A stretch of DNA of 64,000 bases from Streptosporangium canum (GTDB taxonomy: Bacteria > Actinomycetota > Actinomycetes > Streptosporangiales > Streptosporangiaceae): the NCBI RefSeq assembly GCF_900113865.1, contig NZ_FOQY01000010.1, forward strand, positions 23,555 to 87,554, given 5' to 3'. Below, in pieces: positions 1 to 19,122 of the stretch. The notes under the pieces are model-generated. The model was not told the DNA's origin. It searched no databases and saw only the letters and a list, made by a program, of their open reading frames with translations. How positions within the stretch are numbered: position 1 is the stretch's first letter; each line of letters opens with the position of its first letter. The position numbers and the translations under genes were made by a program.

Positions 1-228
1 AAGATCGGCACCGAAGTGAAACCCTGCTACTTCGATCTCACCAGCCCCCACTACGTCGGCGTCCTGTGCACCATGCTGCGCACCGCCGGGGACGACGTGT
101 CCGTCGTGATCGGCGAGGCCCTGCCCACCCCCGAGCAGGCCTGGGTCCCCGACCACGACGGCAACCGCTACTTCAGCGAGCTGCGCCTGCAGATCACCGA
201 CTCCGTGCCCGCGGGCGGTGGGCGATGA
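1..228 (+). CDS. 3' end of an unknown biosynthetic-cluster gene (5' truncated)
   Basis: Reading frame 1 is open from the first base to the TGA at 226-228, giving the last 75 residues of a protein that starts outside the window. The visible part has a Cys-Tyr-Phe-Asp-Leu stretch and a charged C-terminus but no motif that I recognise. Its stop overlaps the ATG of the next NRPS gene (ATGA, 4 nt), so it is almost certainly translated in the same operon and is likely part of the NRPS-PKS pathway. A GTG at 16 is a possible internal start, but the frame is open upstream of it, so truncation is more likely. The function is not assignable from this piece. Confidence 0.6.
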   Translation, partial: KIGTEVKPCYFDLTSPHYVGVLCTMLRTAGDDVSVVIGEALPTPEQAWVPDHDGNRYFSELRLQITDSVPAGGGR

Positions 229-3200
229 GCGGCCTCACCCACCGCCCGGAGACGGACCAGCCGTCCTTCCCGGAGGGGACCGTCGCCGATCTCATCGTGG
301 CGCGGGCCCGCGCCGTGCCGGACGCGGTGGCGGTCGCCCAGTGGGACGAGAAGATCACCTATCGCGAGCTGACCGGCCGCGCCACGGCGCTCTCCGCCCG
401 GCTCCGCGCGCTCGGCGTCGGCCCGGAGACCAAGGTCGGGATCTGCATGGAGCGGCGGCCCGCGCTGCTGGTCGCGCTCCTGGGCGTGCTGCTGTCCGGC
501 GGCTGCTACGTGCCGCTGGACCCGGCCGGCCCGCGGCTGCGGCTGCGGGACATGGCCGCCGACGCCGGTCTGGACGTCGTGGTGTGCGACGGGGCGGGAG
601 CCGAGGCGGCGGGCGAGGCGGGGCTGCGGTGCGTCGCCGTGCCCGGCCCGGACGGATCGGCCGACCCGGCCGACGTGCCGGCCTGTCCGGCGGCGCCGGA
701 CAACCTCGCCTACGTGCTGTACACCTCCGGCTCCACCGGCCGCCCCAAGGGCGTGCTCGTCACCCACCGCAACCTGGTCGACTTCGTCCTCGGATCCGTC
801 GCGAGCATCGGGGCCGACGAGACCACCCGCGCGCTGGCGGTCTCGTCCCTCGGCTTCGACGCCTCCGTCCTCGACCTGTTCGTACCGCTGGCCGTGGGCG
901 GGGCGGTGCAGCTGGCCGGTGACGCCGACCGCACCGACCCGGCCAGGCTGCAGCGTTTCATCGCCGAGCACGGGGTCACCTGGGGGTTCGCGACCCCGGC
1001 CGTGCTGTCTCTGCTCGACCCGGCCACGCTGCCCGGCTGGCGGGTGGTGATGTCCGGCGGCGACGCGGTGCCGGCCCAGCTGGTCAACCGGTGGGCGGCG
1101 CCGGGCCGCCGGATCGTCAACATCTACGGGCCCACCGAGACCACGGTGTCGGCCGTCACCGGCGAGCTGGTCGCGCCGCAGGCCACACCGGTGCAGATCG
1201 GCCACGCGACACCCGGCCACCGCTGCTACGTCGTCGACGACCGGTTCCGCCAGGTCGAGCCCGGCGCCGAAGGCGAGCTGCTGATCGGCGGCCCCGGCGT
1301 GTCCCGCGGCTACCAGGGCAGGCCCGCGCTGACCGCCGAGGCGTTCGTGCCCGACCCGTTCTCCGGCGAGCCGGGCGCGCGGCTCTACCGGACCGGGGAC
1401 ATGGTGCGGTACGCCGACGACGGGCAGCTCGTCTACCTGGGCCGCCGGGACGGGCAGGTCAAGGTCCGCGGCCAGCGGATCGAGCTCGGCGAGATCGCGG
1501 CCGTCCTGGAGGAGCACCCGGCGGTGACGCAGGCGGCCGTGGAGGCGGTCCCCGGGCCCGGCGGCGGCCTGGAGCTGGTCGCCTTCCTCACCCCGCGGGA
1601 CGCCCCGGCCGACCCGGGATACGCCGCCTCCCGGCTGACCTCGGCGATGCTGCCCGGACGCGTGCTGCGCCTGCCCGAACTGCCGATCAACGCCTCCGGC
1701 AAGGTGGACAGGGCGAAGCTGCGCGAGCTGGCCGTCGCGGCACGCCCCGCCGACGACTCGCCGGAAGGGGAGACGGCCACCGAACGGGCGCTCGCGGCGG
1801 TGTGGCGTCGCCTGGGCGTCGGCACCGACTTCTTCGCGAGCGGCGGCGACTCGATCACGGCGATGCGGCTGGTCGCCGCCGCCCGCGGCGAACTGGGCCT
1901 GGACGTGACGGTGGACGACGTGTTCGCCGGCCGTACCCTCCCGGCGATCGCCGAGCGGTTCGACAAGGCCGGCCGGCTGCCGGGGCCGGAACTCACCGTC
2001 GGCCACCCGCCGACCCTGGCCCCGCCGCAGCGCCGCCTGTGGTTCCTGGACCAGCTGGCCCCCGAGGCCGCGCCCTACAACATCGCGCTGGCCGAGACGC
2101 TGCGCGGCCCCCTGGAGGTGCCGGCGCTGCGGGCGGCGCTGCGCGCGGTCGCCGAGCGGCACGCCGTACTGCGCTGGCGGATCCGGCAGACGGACGGCGT
2201 GCCGTACGCCGTCTGCGAGCCCCCGGCCGACGTGGCGCTGACCGTGGTGGACCTGAGCGGGTACGGCCAGGCCCAGCGGGACGCCCAGCTGCGCACCCGG
2301 CTGGCGGCCGGCGCGTCCGCGCCGTTCGACCTGGCGGGCGGCTCCCCCTGGCGGGCGTGGCTGTACGTGCTGGGCCCCGACGAGCACGTGCTGGCGCTGA
2401 CCCTGCACCACGCGGTGTTCGACGGCTGGTCGCGGGACACGCTCTACACCGACCTGTCCGCCGCCTACACGGCCGCCGTCACCGGCCGGGAGGCGGACCT
2501 CCCGCCGCTGCGGGCGTCGTACGCCGACTACGCGGTCTGGCGGGCCGAGCGGGACCGCCGCGACGGCGAGGCGGACCTGGCCTGGTGGGCCGGGCATCTG
2601 CGCGGCGCGCCCACCGTGCTGGACCTGCCCCGCGACCGGCCCCGCCCGGCGGTGCAGACCTACCGCGGCGCCGAGGCCCGCGTGACTCTGCCGCCCGGCA
2701 CCGACGCCGCGGTCCGCGCACTCGCCGCCGACCTCGGGGCGACCCCGGCGGGGGTGCTGCTGGCCGGGCTCGGCCGGCTGCTGCACAGGCTCACCGGCAC
2801 CGCCGACCACGTGGTCGGCGCGGTCGTCGCCGACCGGCGGGTGGCCGCCTTCGACGACCTGGTCGGGTTCTTCATCGACATGGTCCCGCTGCGGCTGCGC
2901 TCGGACGAGCAGGCCGGCTTCGCCGACCACGTACGGCGGTGCACCCGCGAGCTGCTGGACGTCGCCGCGCACCCGGCCGCACCGCTGGAGCGGGTGGTCG
3001 AGGAGCTCGGCGTCCGCAGGGACACCTCCCGCGCCCCGCTGGTGCAGGTGATGTTCAACGTGCTGAACCTCACCGAGCCCCGGCTGGACCTCCCCGGGCT
3101 GCGCAGCGAGACGATCGAGGTCGACAAGCCGGGATCGCCGTTCGACCTGACCGTGTACGTGGCGGAGCGGGCCGGCGCGTTCTCCGTCGAGGTCGTCTAC

Positions 3201-3761
3201 AACCCCGACCTGTTCGACGCCTTCAGGGTCGACGCGATGCTCGCCGACTACGTGAACGTGGTCGGCGCGCTGGCCGCCGACCCGGCCGTCCCGGTGGGCG
3301 CGGTCGCCCTGCCCGAGCCGCTCTCGCCTGCCGCCGCACCGGGCGCCATGCGGGTCGCCGACCCCGTGGCGGCGCCGTCCGCGATCCCGGGGGCCGGGTC
3401 GACCGGCACCGAGGAGCTGATCGCCGCGGTCTGGCGTGAGGTCCTGGAGCGGGACGCCGTCGGGTTCGACGACAACTTCTTCGACATCGGCGGCCACTCG
3501 CTGGCGCTGGCCGCCGTGCACGCCCGCCTGTGCGTCCGGCTCGGCCGCGAGCTGCGCATGGTGAACCTCTTCCACTACCCGAACATCCGTGCCCTGGCCG
3601 CCTTCATCGACACCCAGGCGGGCGGCTCCGCCGACCGACCCCAGGACGACAACTCCGAACTCGCCCGCGCGGCCTCCCGGGCCGAAGCGCGGCGCAACCG
3701 TAACCGGCGCACACGACGCGTCCACAGCACCACCGGACAGGAGAACGACCATGACCAGTGA
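225..3761 (+). CDS. Non-ribosomal peptide synthetase, A-PCP-C-PCP (initiation-type)
   Basis: This 1178-residue cytosolic megasynthase activates an amino acid and passes it through a condensation domain. The order is adenylation (about 15-500), carrier (about 510-580, Ser in GGDSI near 540), condensation (about 590-1010, HHAVFDG at 728-734) and a second carrier (about 1055-1125, GGHSL near 1089). The A domain has YTSGSTGRPKG, YGPTE, YRTGD and a SGK lysine motif. Positions matched by eye to the GrsA pocket read D-A-L-F-M-G-I-V-S-K, a hydrophobic pocket; the substrate is not certain. There is no C domain before the A domain, which fits a loading module. The second carrier has no A domain of its own. 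The start is the ATG overlapping the previous stop; the end overlaps the PKS start by 11 nt, so translational coupling is likely. Confidence 0.95.
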   Translation: MSGLTHRPETDQPSFPEGTVADLIVARARAVPDAVAVAQWDEKITYRELTGRATALSARLRALGVGPETKVGICMERRPALLVALLGVLLSGGCYVPLDPAGPRLRLRDMAADAGLDVVVCDGAGAEAAGEAGLRCVAVPGPDGSADPADVPACPAAPDNLAYVLYTSGSTGRPKGVLVTHRNLVDFVLGSVASIGADETTRALAVSSLGFDASVLDLFVPLAVGGAVQLAGDADRTDPARLQRFIAEHGVTWGFATPAVLSLLDPATLPGWRVVMSGGDAVPAQLVNRWAAPGRRIVNIYGPTETTVSAVTGELVAPQATPVQIGHATPGHRCYVVDDRFRQVEPGAEGELLIGGPGVSRGYQGRPALTAEAFVPDPFSGEPGARLYRTGDMVRYADDGQLVYLGRRDGQVKVRGQRIELGEIAAVLEEHPAVTQAAVEAVPGPGGGLELVAFLTPRDAPADPGYAASRLTSAMLPGRVLRLPELPINASGKVDRAKLRELAVAARPADDSPEGETATERALAAVWRRLGVGTDFFASGGDSITAMRLVAAARGELGLDVTVDDVFAGRTLPAIAERFDKAGRLPGPELTVGHPPTLAPPQRRLWFLDQLAPEAAPYNIALAETLRGPLEVPALRAALRAVAERHAVLRWRIRQTDGVPYAVCEPPADVALTVVDLSGYGQAQRDAQLRTRLAAGASAPFDLAGGSPWRAWLYVLGPDEHVLALTLHHAVFDGWSRDTLYTDLSAAYTAAVTGREADLPPLRASYADYAVWRAERDRRDGEADLAWWAGHLRGAPTVLDLPRDRPRPAVQTYRGAEARVTLPPGTDAAVRALAADLGATPAGVLLAGLGRLLHRLTGTADHVVGAVVADRRVAAFDDLVGFFIDMVPLRLRSDEQAGFADHVRRCTRELLDVAAHPAAPLERVVEELGVRRDTSRAPLVQVMFNVLNLTEPRLDLPGLRSETIEVDKPGSPFDLTVYVAERAGAFSVEVVYNPDLFDAFRVDAMLADYVNVVGALAADPAVPVGAVALPEPLSPAAAPGAMRVADPVAAPSAIPGAGSTGTEELIAAVWREVLERDAVGFDDNFFDIGGHSLALAAVHARLCVRLGRELRMVNLFHYPNIRALAAFIDTQAGGSADRPQDDNSELARAASRAEARRNRNRRTRRVHSTTGQENDHDQ

Positions 3762-6700
3762 CGTCACCGACGAGGGCGTCGAGCCGATCGCCATCGTGGG
3801 GATGGCCGCCCGGGTACCGGGCGCGGCCGACATCGGCGAGTTCTGGCGCAACCTGGTCGACGGCGTCGAGTCGATCACCACCTTCACCCGCGAGGAGCAG
3901 GTGGCCAGGGGCGTGTCCGAGGAGGACGTGGACGACCCGAGCTGGGTGTCGAAGGCGCCGTACGTGGAGGGATACGACCAGTTCGACGCCGGGCTGTTCG
4001 GCCTGAGCGCGCGGGAGGCGGAGATCCTCAACCCGCAGCACCGGCTGTTCCTGGAGACCTGCTACACCGCGCTGAACGACGCCGGCACCGACCCCGCGCG
4101 CTACGACGGCTCCATCGGCGTCTACGCGGGCACCGGGGGCAACCAGTACCTGTGGGAGAACCTGGTCCGCAACAAGAAGGTGTGGGAGACCCGCCACGGC
4201 ATCGGGCTCGCCACCGCCAATTCGCCGAACTACGTGGCCACCACCGTGTCCTACCGGCTGGACCTGCGCGGGCCCAGCTTCACCATCCACACCGCCTGCT
4301 CCACGTCGCTGGTCGCACTCCACCTGGCCTGCGAGGCGCTGCGCGGCGGCGAGTGCGACATGGCCCTGGCGGGCGGCGTCAACGTGGAGCACCCGCCGGC
4401 GACCGGATACATCGGGGTGGAGGGGTTCACCTCCCCCGACGGTCACTGCCGGCCCTTCGACGCCGACGCGAACGGCACCGTCTGGGGCAGCGGCGTCGGC
4501 GTCGCCGTGCTCAAGCGGCTGGAGGACGCCATCGCCGACGGCGACCACATCCACGCCGTGGTGCGGGGCAACGCGATCAACAACGACGGCGCCGGCAAGG
4601 TCGGCTTCTCCGCGCCCAGCGTCGACGGGCAGGCCGCCGCGGTCGCGCAGGCGGTCGGGCTCGCCGGGATCGACCCGCGCACGATCGGCTACGTCGAGGC
4701 GCACGGCACCGGCACCGCGATGGGCGACCCGATCGAGGTCGCCGCCCTGTCCGCGGTGTACACGCGGGCCACGCAGGACCGCGGCTGGTGCGGTATCGGC
4801 TCGGTGAAGTCCAACATCGGCCACCTCAGCCAGGCCGCGGGCATCATCAGCGTGATCAAGGCGGTGCTCGCGCTGAAGCACGGGCTGATCCCGCCCACGA
4901 TCAACTACGAACGCCCCAACCCGGCGATCGACTTCGACGACACCCCGTTCTACGTGGCGTCCACGCTCAGCAAGTGGGAGACCGACGGCGGGCCGCGGCG
5001 CGCCGGAGTGAGCTCCTTCGGCATCGGAGGCACCAACGCGCACGTGGTCCTGGAGGAGGCGCCGCGCGCCGGGGCGGCCCCCCTGCCGCCGCGGCCCGCC
5101 CACCTGCTGCAGGTGTCCGCCAAGACCGCCACCGCGCTTGACGCCGCGGTGGACCGGCTCGCCGGGCACCTGGCGGCCAACGAGGACCTCGACCTCGCCG
5201 ACGTGGCCCACACGCTGCGGGTGGGCCGGATGGAGTACCCGCACCGGGCCGCGGTGGTGGCCACCGACCGCGCCGACGCGGTCGCCGCGCTGCGCGACCG
5301 CAAGCGCCGCCGCAAGGGAGAGTCCCGCGCCACCCCGCCGGCGGTCGCCTTCCTGTTCTCCGGGCAGGGGGCGCAGCACGCCGGCATGGGCGCGGAGCTG
5401 TACCGGACGGAGCCGGTGTTCGCCGCCGCCGTCGACGAGTGCGCGGGCCTGCTCACCGAGCACCTCGGCCTCGACCTGCGCGACCTGGTGTTCGGCACCG
5501 CGCCCGACGCCGACGAGACGCTCCGGCAGACGCGCTACACCCAGCCGGCGCTGTTCACCGTGGAATACGCGCTGGCCAGGCTCTGGCAGAGCTGGGGGGT
5601 ACGGCCGGCCGCGATGATCGGCCACTCCATCGGCGAGTACGTCGCCGCGACCGTCGCCGGGGTCTTCACCCTGCCCGACGCGGTACGGCTGGTCGCCGCC
5701 CGCGGCGCGCTCATGCAGTCGATGCCGCCGGGCGCGATGCTCGCCGTCCAGCAGGACGAGTCGGCGCTGGCCGGACAGCTGCCGGAGGGGGTGTCGGTGG
5801 CGACCGTCAACGGCCCCGGCACCTGCGTGGTGGCCGGTCCCGCGGACGCGATCGAGGCGTTCGCCGAGACGCTGAAGGCCCGGAAGGTGGGCTGCAAGGC
5901 CCTGCGCACGTCGCACGCGTTCCACTCGGCGATGATGGAGCCGATCCTCGACGAGTTCACCGCGCTGGTCGCCTCCGTGCCGCGGCAGGCGCCGAGCCTG
6001 CCGTTCTGGTCCAACGTCACCGGTGAGCCCATCACCGCCGAGCAGGCGACGGACCCGGCGTACTGGGCCGGTCACCTGCGGCAGCCGGTCCGGTTCGGCG
6101 CCTGCGTCGCCGGGCTGTTCGCCGCGCACGGCGACACGCCGCCGCTGCTGGTGGAGTGCGGGCCCGGACGGCAGCTGGCCGGACTGGCCAGGATGCAGCT
6201 CCCCAAGGGAGCGCCCGCGCCGCTGCCCAGCCTGCCCGGCCCCGGGGAGCGGGCCGGGGACGCCGTCACCGTCTACGACGCGGCGGGCACGCTGTGGTCC
6301 GCCGGCGTGCCGCTGGCGGACGGTTTCGGCGCGGCGGCCCGCCGGGTGCCGCTGCCGGCCTACCCGTTCGAGCGCCGGCGCTACTGGATCGACGCCGACC
6401 CGGTCGACCAGGCCGCAGCCGCCGCGCCGGTCCGGCGCCGTGGCCCGCTGCCGCTGGACGACTGGTTCGCGGTGCCCACCTGGCGCCAGGCCGCCCCGGA
6501 CCTCCGCCGGACCGACCTCGGCGACTGCCTGGTGCTGGCCGACGGGCCTCGCGGGGAGGAGCTCGTCGCCGAGCTGCGCGCCCGGGGCGTCACCGTGCGG
6601 GTGGCCGGCCCCGGCGACCACGAGACGCTGCTCGCCGCCGGCGCCCCCGCCAGGATCGTGCACGCCCTGGCGCTGGACGGCGTGCCCGCCGGCGGCGCGA

Positions 6701-9138
6701 TCGCCGCCACCTGGGACGCGCAGGAGCGCGGCTTCTTCAGCCTGCTGGAGCTGGTCCAGGCCCTGGCCGGCGCGGGGGTGACCGACGGAGTCCACCTCGA
6801 CGTGGTGTCGTCGGGCGCCTCAGACGCGCAGGGCGCCCTGCTCCGCCCCGAGCACGCCACCCTCGCCGGCATCGCCCGGGTGGTCCCGTTGGAACTGCCC
6901 GGCCTGACCGTCCGCCACATCGACGCCGACCCGGAGGCGGGCGCCGCGCAGACGGCCGACCTCGTCTCCGAGCTGCTGCGGCCCGCCGACGAGACGGAGG
7001 TGGCGCTGCGCGCCGGCCGCCGCTGGGTCACCGACTACGCCCAGGTCCCCGTGGGCGCGGAGACCTCCGGGTCCACGGTGGTCCGCGACGGGGGCCGGTA
7101 CCTGATCACCGGTGGGATCGGCGGGATCGGCATCACCCTCGCCGAGGACTTCGCGCGGCGGGCCCGCGCCCGGCTGGCGCTGCTCAGCCGCAGTGGCCTG
7201 CCGCCCCGCGAGGAGTGGGACACCCACCTGGCGGTGCACGGCGGCGCGGACCGGACGGGCCGGGCCATCCTCGCGATCCGGCGGATGGAGCAGGCCGGCG
7301 CCCAGGTGCTGGTGCTGGCCGCCGACGTCACCGACCCGGCCGAGCTGCGCGCGGTGCGCGAGCGCGTCGACGCCGAGTTCGGCGGCCTGGACGGCATCGT
7401 GCACGCCGCCGGTCTGCCCGGCGGCGGCATGGCCGAGGTGAAGGACCGTGCGACGGCCACCGCCGTCCTGGCCCCCAAGATCGCCGGAACCCTCGCCCTG
7501 GCGCAGGTCTTCGGCGACCTCCCGCTGGACTGGGTGGCGCTCTGCTCCTCGGTGACCTCGGTGGTCGGCGGTTTCGGCCAGGTCGACTACTGCGCGGCCA
7601 ACAACTTCCTGGACGCCTACGCCCGCAGCGCGCACGGCTGGCGCGCGCCGGTCGTCTCGCAGAACTGGGGCGGCTGGACCGAGGTCGGCATGGCCGTGGA
7701 GGTGGCGGCGCCCGACGGGTTCCGCGCCGCCCGCGGCGGGGTGGCCGGAGCGGTGGACCACCCGGTCCTGTCCAGCCGGGTGACCGGCCAGGACGGGGAG
7801 GCCGAGTGCCACGGGCTGGTGTCGGCCACCACGCACTGGCTGCTCGACGAGCACCGCATCGGCCAGGTGCCGGTGGTGCCCGGCACCGGTCACCTGGAGA
7901 CGGCGCGGGCCGCCGTGGCCGCGTGCCTGCCCGCTCCGGACGCCGACCACGCCGTGGAGCTGCGGGACGTGGCGTTCCTGGAGCCGTTCTCCGTCCCCGA
8001 CGGGGCCACCGCGCAGTACCGGGTGGAGCTGACCACCTCGGCGGACGGCGTGGAGTTCCGCGTGGTGAGCCGTACGGCGGGCCACTCGGCCACGCACGTG
8101 CGCGGTTCGGCCGCGTGGGTCCGCTCCGAGCCGGCCGCCGGGGTGGACGCCCCGTCGATCGTGGCGCGGTGCCGGCCGAGCTCGGCCGTACGCGAGACCG
8201 GCCGCACCAGCATGCTCACCTTCGGTCCCCGCTGGGACGCGCTGGGCGAGCACCACGTGGGCCCGGACGAGGAACTCGCCAGGATCGTCGCGCCCGAGGC
8301 CGCCATGGCCGACCTGGAGCGCTGGGTGCTGCACCCGGCGCTGCTGGATGTGGCCACCGCGTTCGGCGAGGGCCGCGGGGAGGGCAGCTACCTGCCGCTC
8401 TCCTACGGCCGGGTGCTGGTGCGCGGGCCGTTGCCCGCCCGGTTCTGGAGCCACCTGCGCTACGCCGACGGCGGTGACGACGTGGTCTCGGCGGACCTGA
8501 CGCTGTTCGACGAGGACGGCCGGGTGCTGGTGGAGATCGGCGACTTCGTCCTGCGCCGGGTGAACCGCGACGCCGTCACCGGCGACCTCGGCGCCGTCCC
8601 CGGCGGCACGGCCGGAGGGGCCGCCGCGGCGACCGCGCCGGCCGGCGACGGGATCTCCCCCGTGGACGGCGCCGAGGCGTTCCGCCGGGTGCTGGCCGCA
8701 CGCCTGGGCCCGCAGGTCGTGATCAACCCGCTGCCGGTGGCCGAGCTCGCCGAACGGGCCAGGTCCCGGACCACCGACACCATCGCCGGGGACACCGGAG
8801 CCGACGAGCGGTCCGGGTCCGCGGAGGCCGGAGACGACCACGCCACGCCGCGCAACGAGCTGGAGGCGACCATCGCGCGGGTGTGGAGCGACGGTCTCGG
8901 CGTGTCGCGGGTCGGCATCGACGACGACTTCTTCGAACTCGGCGGCAACTCGCTGATCGCGGTGCAGCTCATCGCCTCGCTGCGCAAGGCCGTCGGCGTG
9001 AAGCTGCCGATGCGCAGCCTGTTCGAGTCCCCGACCGTGGCCGAGCTGGCGCTCGTCGTCGAACGGCTGCGGGCCGCCGACGGCGAGGCCGAGCAGTCCC
9101 GCCCGGCCACCACCATCCCCAAGCTGGACCGTAAATGA
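3751..9138 (+). CDS. Modular type I polyketide synthase, KS-AT-KR-DH-ACP
   Basis: This 1795-residue PKS module extends the NRPS-bound intermediate by two carbons and reduces it. The KS (about 10-435) has the Cys183 (TACSTS), His318 and His358 triad. The AT (about 525-830) has Ser626 in GHSIG, and its HAFH motif is the usual mark of malonyl-CoA. The KR (about 1110-1310) has GGIGGIG, Lys1243, Ser1267, Tyr1280 and Asn1284, so it should be active; the LDD motif is absent. A dehydratase fold follows (about 1330-1620), with His1368 and Asp1533, but the usual HxxxGxxxxP reads [11 protein letters not shown] carrier with Ser1734 in ELGGNSL ends the protein. The KR-before-DH order is unusual for modular PKSs. 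AGGAG precedes the ATG. The stop overlaps a possible MbtH start. Confidence 0.95.
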   Translation: MTSDVTDEGVEPIAIVGMAARVPGAADIGEFWRNLVDGVESITTFTREEQVARGVSEEDVDDPSWVSKAPYVEGYDQFDAGLFGLSAREAEILNPQHRLFLETCYTALNDAGTDPARYDGSIGVYAGTGGNQYLWENLVRNKKVWETRHGIGLATANSPNYVATTVSYRLDLRGPSFTIHTACSTSLVALHLACEALRGGECDMALAGGVNVEHPPATGYIGVEGFTSPDGHCRPFDADANGTVWGSGVGVAVLKRLEDAIADGDHIHAVVRGNAINNDGAGKVGFSAPSVDGQAAAVAQAVGLAGIDPRTIGYVEAHGTGTAMGDPIEVAALSAVYTRATQDRGWCGIGSVKSNIGHLSQAAGIISVIKAVLALKHGLIPPTINYERPNPAIDFDDTPFYVASTLSKWETDGGPRRAGVSSFGIGGTNAHVVLEEAPRAGAAPLPPRPAHLLQVSAKTATALDAAVDRLAGHLAANEDLDLADVAHTLRVGRMEYPHRAAVVATDRADAVAALRDRKRRRKGESRATPPAVAFLFSGQGAQHAGMGAELYRTEPVFAAAVDECAGLLTEHLGLDLRDLVFGTAPDADETLRQTRYTQPALFTVEYALARLWQSWGVRPAAMIGHSIGEYVAATVAGVFTLPDAVRLVAARGALMQSMPPGAMLAVQQDESALAGQLPEGVSVATVNGPGTCVVAGPADAIEAFAETLKARKVGCKALRTSHAFHSAMMEPILDEFTALVASVPRQAPSLPFWSNVTGEPITAEQATDPAYWAGHLRQPVRFGACVAGLFAAHGDTPPLLVECGPGRQLAGLARMQLPKGAPAPLPSLPGPGERAGDAVTVYDAAGTLWSAGVPLADGFGAAARRVPLPAYPFERRRYWIDADPVDQAAAAAPVRRRGPLPLDDWFAVPTWRQAAPDLRRTDLGDCLVLADGPRGEELVAELRARGVTVRVAGPGDHETLLAAGAPARIVHALALDGVPAGGAIAATWDAQERGFFSLLELVQALAGAGVTDGVHLDVVSSGASDAQGALLRPEHATLAGIARVVPLELPGLTVRHIDADPEAGAAQTADLVSELLRPADETEVALRAGRRWVTDYAQVPVGAETSGSTVVRDGGRYLITGGIGGIGITLAEDFARRARARLALLSRSGLPPREEWDTHLAVHGGADRTGRAILAIRRMEQAGAQVLVLAADVTDPAELRAVRERVDAEFGGLDGIVHAAGLPGGGMAEVKDRATATAVLAPKIAGTLALAQVFGDLPLDWVALCSSVTSVVGGFGQVDYCAANNFLDAYARSAHGWRAPVVSQNWGGWTEVGMAVEVAAPDGFRAARGGVAGAVDHPVLSSRVTGQDGEAECHGLVSATTHWLLDEHRIGQVPVVPGTGHLETARAAVAACLPAPDADHAVELRDVAFLEPFSVPDGATAQYRVELTTSADGVEFRVVSRTAGHSATHVRGSAAWVRSEPAAGVDAPSIVARCRPSSAVRETGRTSMLTFGPRWDALGEHHVGPDEELARIVAPEAAMADLERWVLHPALLDVATAFGEGRGEGSYLPLSYGRVLVRGPLPARFWSHLRYADGGDDVVSADLTLFDEDGRVLVEIGDFVLRRVNRDAVTGDLGAVPGGTAGGAAAATAPAGDGISPVDGAEAFRRVLAARLGPQVVINPLPVAELAERARSRTTDTIAGDTGADERSGSAEAGDDHATPRNELEATIARVWSDGLGVSRVGIDDDFFELGGNSLIAVQLIASLRKAVGVKLPMRSLFESPTVAELALVVERLRAADGEAEQSRPATTIPKLDRK

Positions 9139-9152
9139 ACAAGGCAGGAACC

Positions 9153-9338
9153 ATGACCGACCACCCCTATCTGGTCGTGCGCAACGACGAGGAGCAGTAC
9201 TCGATCTGGCCCGCGGGGCGGATCCTCCCCGCCGGGTGGCACGAGGCCGGCTTCAGCGGAGCCAAGCAGGAGTGCCTGGACCACATCGAGACGGTGTGGA
9301 CCGACATGCGGCCCCTCAGCCTGCGTCAGGGCGGGTGA
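9153..9338 (+). CDS. MbtH-like NRPS accessory protein
   Basis: This 61-residue protein has the MbtH family hallmarks: [10 protein letters not shown] near the N-terminus, a central GWHEAGFSG and the C-terminal [10 protein letters not shown]. MbtH proteins bind adenylation domains and make them soluble and active. It sits between the PKS and the second NRPS, so it probably serves the A domains of this cluster. I chose ATG 9153 because AAGGCAGGAA lies just upstream at good spacing. An in-frame ATG at 9135 overlaps the PKS stop (ATGA) and would add six residues; it lacks a clear ribosome binding site but could allow coupling. The next gene starts 4 nt after the stop. Confidence 0.93.
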   Translation: MTDHPYLVVRNDEEQYSIWPAGRILPAGWHEAGFSGAKQECLDHIETVWTDMRPLSLRQGG

Positions 9339-9342
9339 CGGG

Positions 9343-17989
<8,647 letters not shown>

Positions 17990-17993
<4 letters not shown>

Positions 17994-18964
17994 CGGGTGT
18001 CATTCCCGAGGAACTGGCCCAGCTCGGGCCGGTGACCGGACAGCTCGACGGCAACGACCACACCACGATCGTGGTGTACGGTCTCGGGCCGGACATGACC
18101 GACCATCTCGACTGGGTGGCGGCCCACCGCGACAGCCTGCGGGCCGCGCTGGCCCAGCACGGCGCGGTGCTGCTCCGCGACCTGCCGGCCGACCTCGAGC
18201 TGTTCGACCGGATCGTCCGGGCCGTCGGCGGTGACCCGCTGCGCTACACCGAACGCTCCACCCCGCGCACGTCCGTCACCGAGTCGATCTACACCTCCAC
18301 CGAGTACCCGGCCGACCAGCCGCTGCCGATGCACAACGAGAACTCCTACTCGGACAGCTGGCCGGGCCACCTGTTCTTCTACTGCGACACCGCCGCGGCC
18401 ACCGGCGGGGCCACCCCGATCGCCGACAGCCGCGCGGTGTTCCGCATGATCCCCCAGGAGGTGCGGGACAGGTTCGCCGACGGCGTCGTGTACGCCAGGG
18501 CGTTCCGGGAGGGGCTCGGCCTGTCCTGGCAGGAGTCGTTCCAGACCGACGACCCCGCGGCGGTCGAGGAGTACTGCGCGCGGCACGGGCAGACGTTCGA
18601 GTGGACCGAGGACGGCCTGCGCACCAGGCACCACCGGCCCTCCCACCAGACCGAGCCGCTCACCGGGGAGCAGGTCTGGTTCAACCAGGCGAACCTGTTC
18701 CACGTCACCAGCCTGGACGAGGAGGTCCGCGAGGCCCTGCTGTCGCTGTACGACGAGGCCGACCTGCCCCGGAACGCGTACCTGGCCGACGGCACCCCGA
18801 TCGACCCGGCCGACCTCGCCGCGGTCAAGGCCGCCTACGACGAGGTCTCCTACGGGTTCCCCTGGCGCCGGGGCGACCTGATGATCATCAACAACATGCT
18901 GTGCGCCCACGGCCGGGAGCCGTTCACCGGCGCCCGCCGGATCCTGGTCGCCATGACGGCCTGA
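17990..18964 (+). CDS. SyrP-like TauD/TfdA-family Fe(II)/2-oxoglutarate oxygenase
   Basis: This 324-residue enzyme has a His115-x-Glu117 pair in PMHNENSYS, a distal His307 and an Arg near 316 in the FTGARRILVAM segment. That is the iron and 2-oxoglutarate binding set of the TauD superfamily; HxE in place of HxD is seen in SyrP, which beta-hydroxylates carrier-bound aspartate in syringomycin synthesis. Because the second NRPS has an Asn/Asp-type pocket, I infer hydroxylation of that residue on its carrier protein. AAAGGAA precedes the ATG, which overlaps the previous stop (ATGA). It is the last gene of the operon and is followed by a hairpin. Other carrier-bound substrates cannot be excluded. 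Confidence 0.88.
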
Positions 18965-18988
18965 TCACCGAAAGTCCCAGGCAGAGGG

Positions 18989-19014
18989 CCCGGTCGCCGA
19001 CTACGGCGGCCGGG
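18989..19014 (+). terminator. Hairpin after the NRPS-PKS operon
   Basis: A 10-bp stem (CCCGGTCGCC pairing with GGCGGCCGGG, one G-T wobble) with a 6-nt loop starts 24 bp after the oxygenase stop. It is followed by TTCTCCC and not by a run of T, as is common for actinobacterial intrinsic terminators. It probably ends the biosynthetic transcript. Confidence 0.6.
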
Positions 19015-19029
19015 TTCTCCCGTTCCGGT

Positions 19030-19068
19030 GTCAAACGCTTGTGGCGTCAAACACTTCTGCTGTCAAAC
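19030..19068. repeat. Three GTCAAAC repeats at 16-bp period
   Basis: GTCAAAC occurs at 19030, 19046 and 19062, with exactly 16 bp between starts, in the gap between the biosynthetic operon and the GntR gene. The flanks of the first two units are also similar. It may be a protein-binding array or a small tandem duplication. No gene lies between 18965 and 19122. Confidence 0.5.
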
Positions 19069-19122
19069 GCGCGGAACGCTGGACTTGGCGGTTCTCCGGG
19101 TGGGCGCGTCGCCGGGAGGCGG

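Noticed and set aside
225..1800. Naming an exact amino acid for the first adenylation domain
   Set aside because: The pocket read by eye (D-A-L-F-M-G-I-V-S-K) is hydrophobic but does not match a code that I can recall with confidence.
168..4031. Very long open frame on the minus strand opposite the first NRPS and PKS
   Set aside because: It is a high-GC shadow frame: Arg/Gly/His-rich, no family motif, and fully opposite to clear NRPS and PKS domains.
9135..9152. Earlier ATG for the MbtH-like gene
   Set aside because: It overlaps the PKS stop but has no ribosome binding site; the ATG at 9153 has a clear one. Kept only as an alternative.
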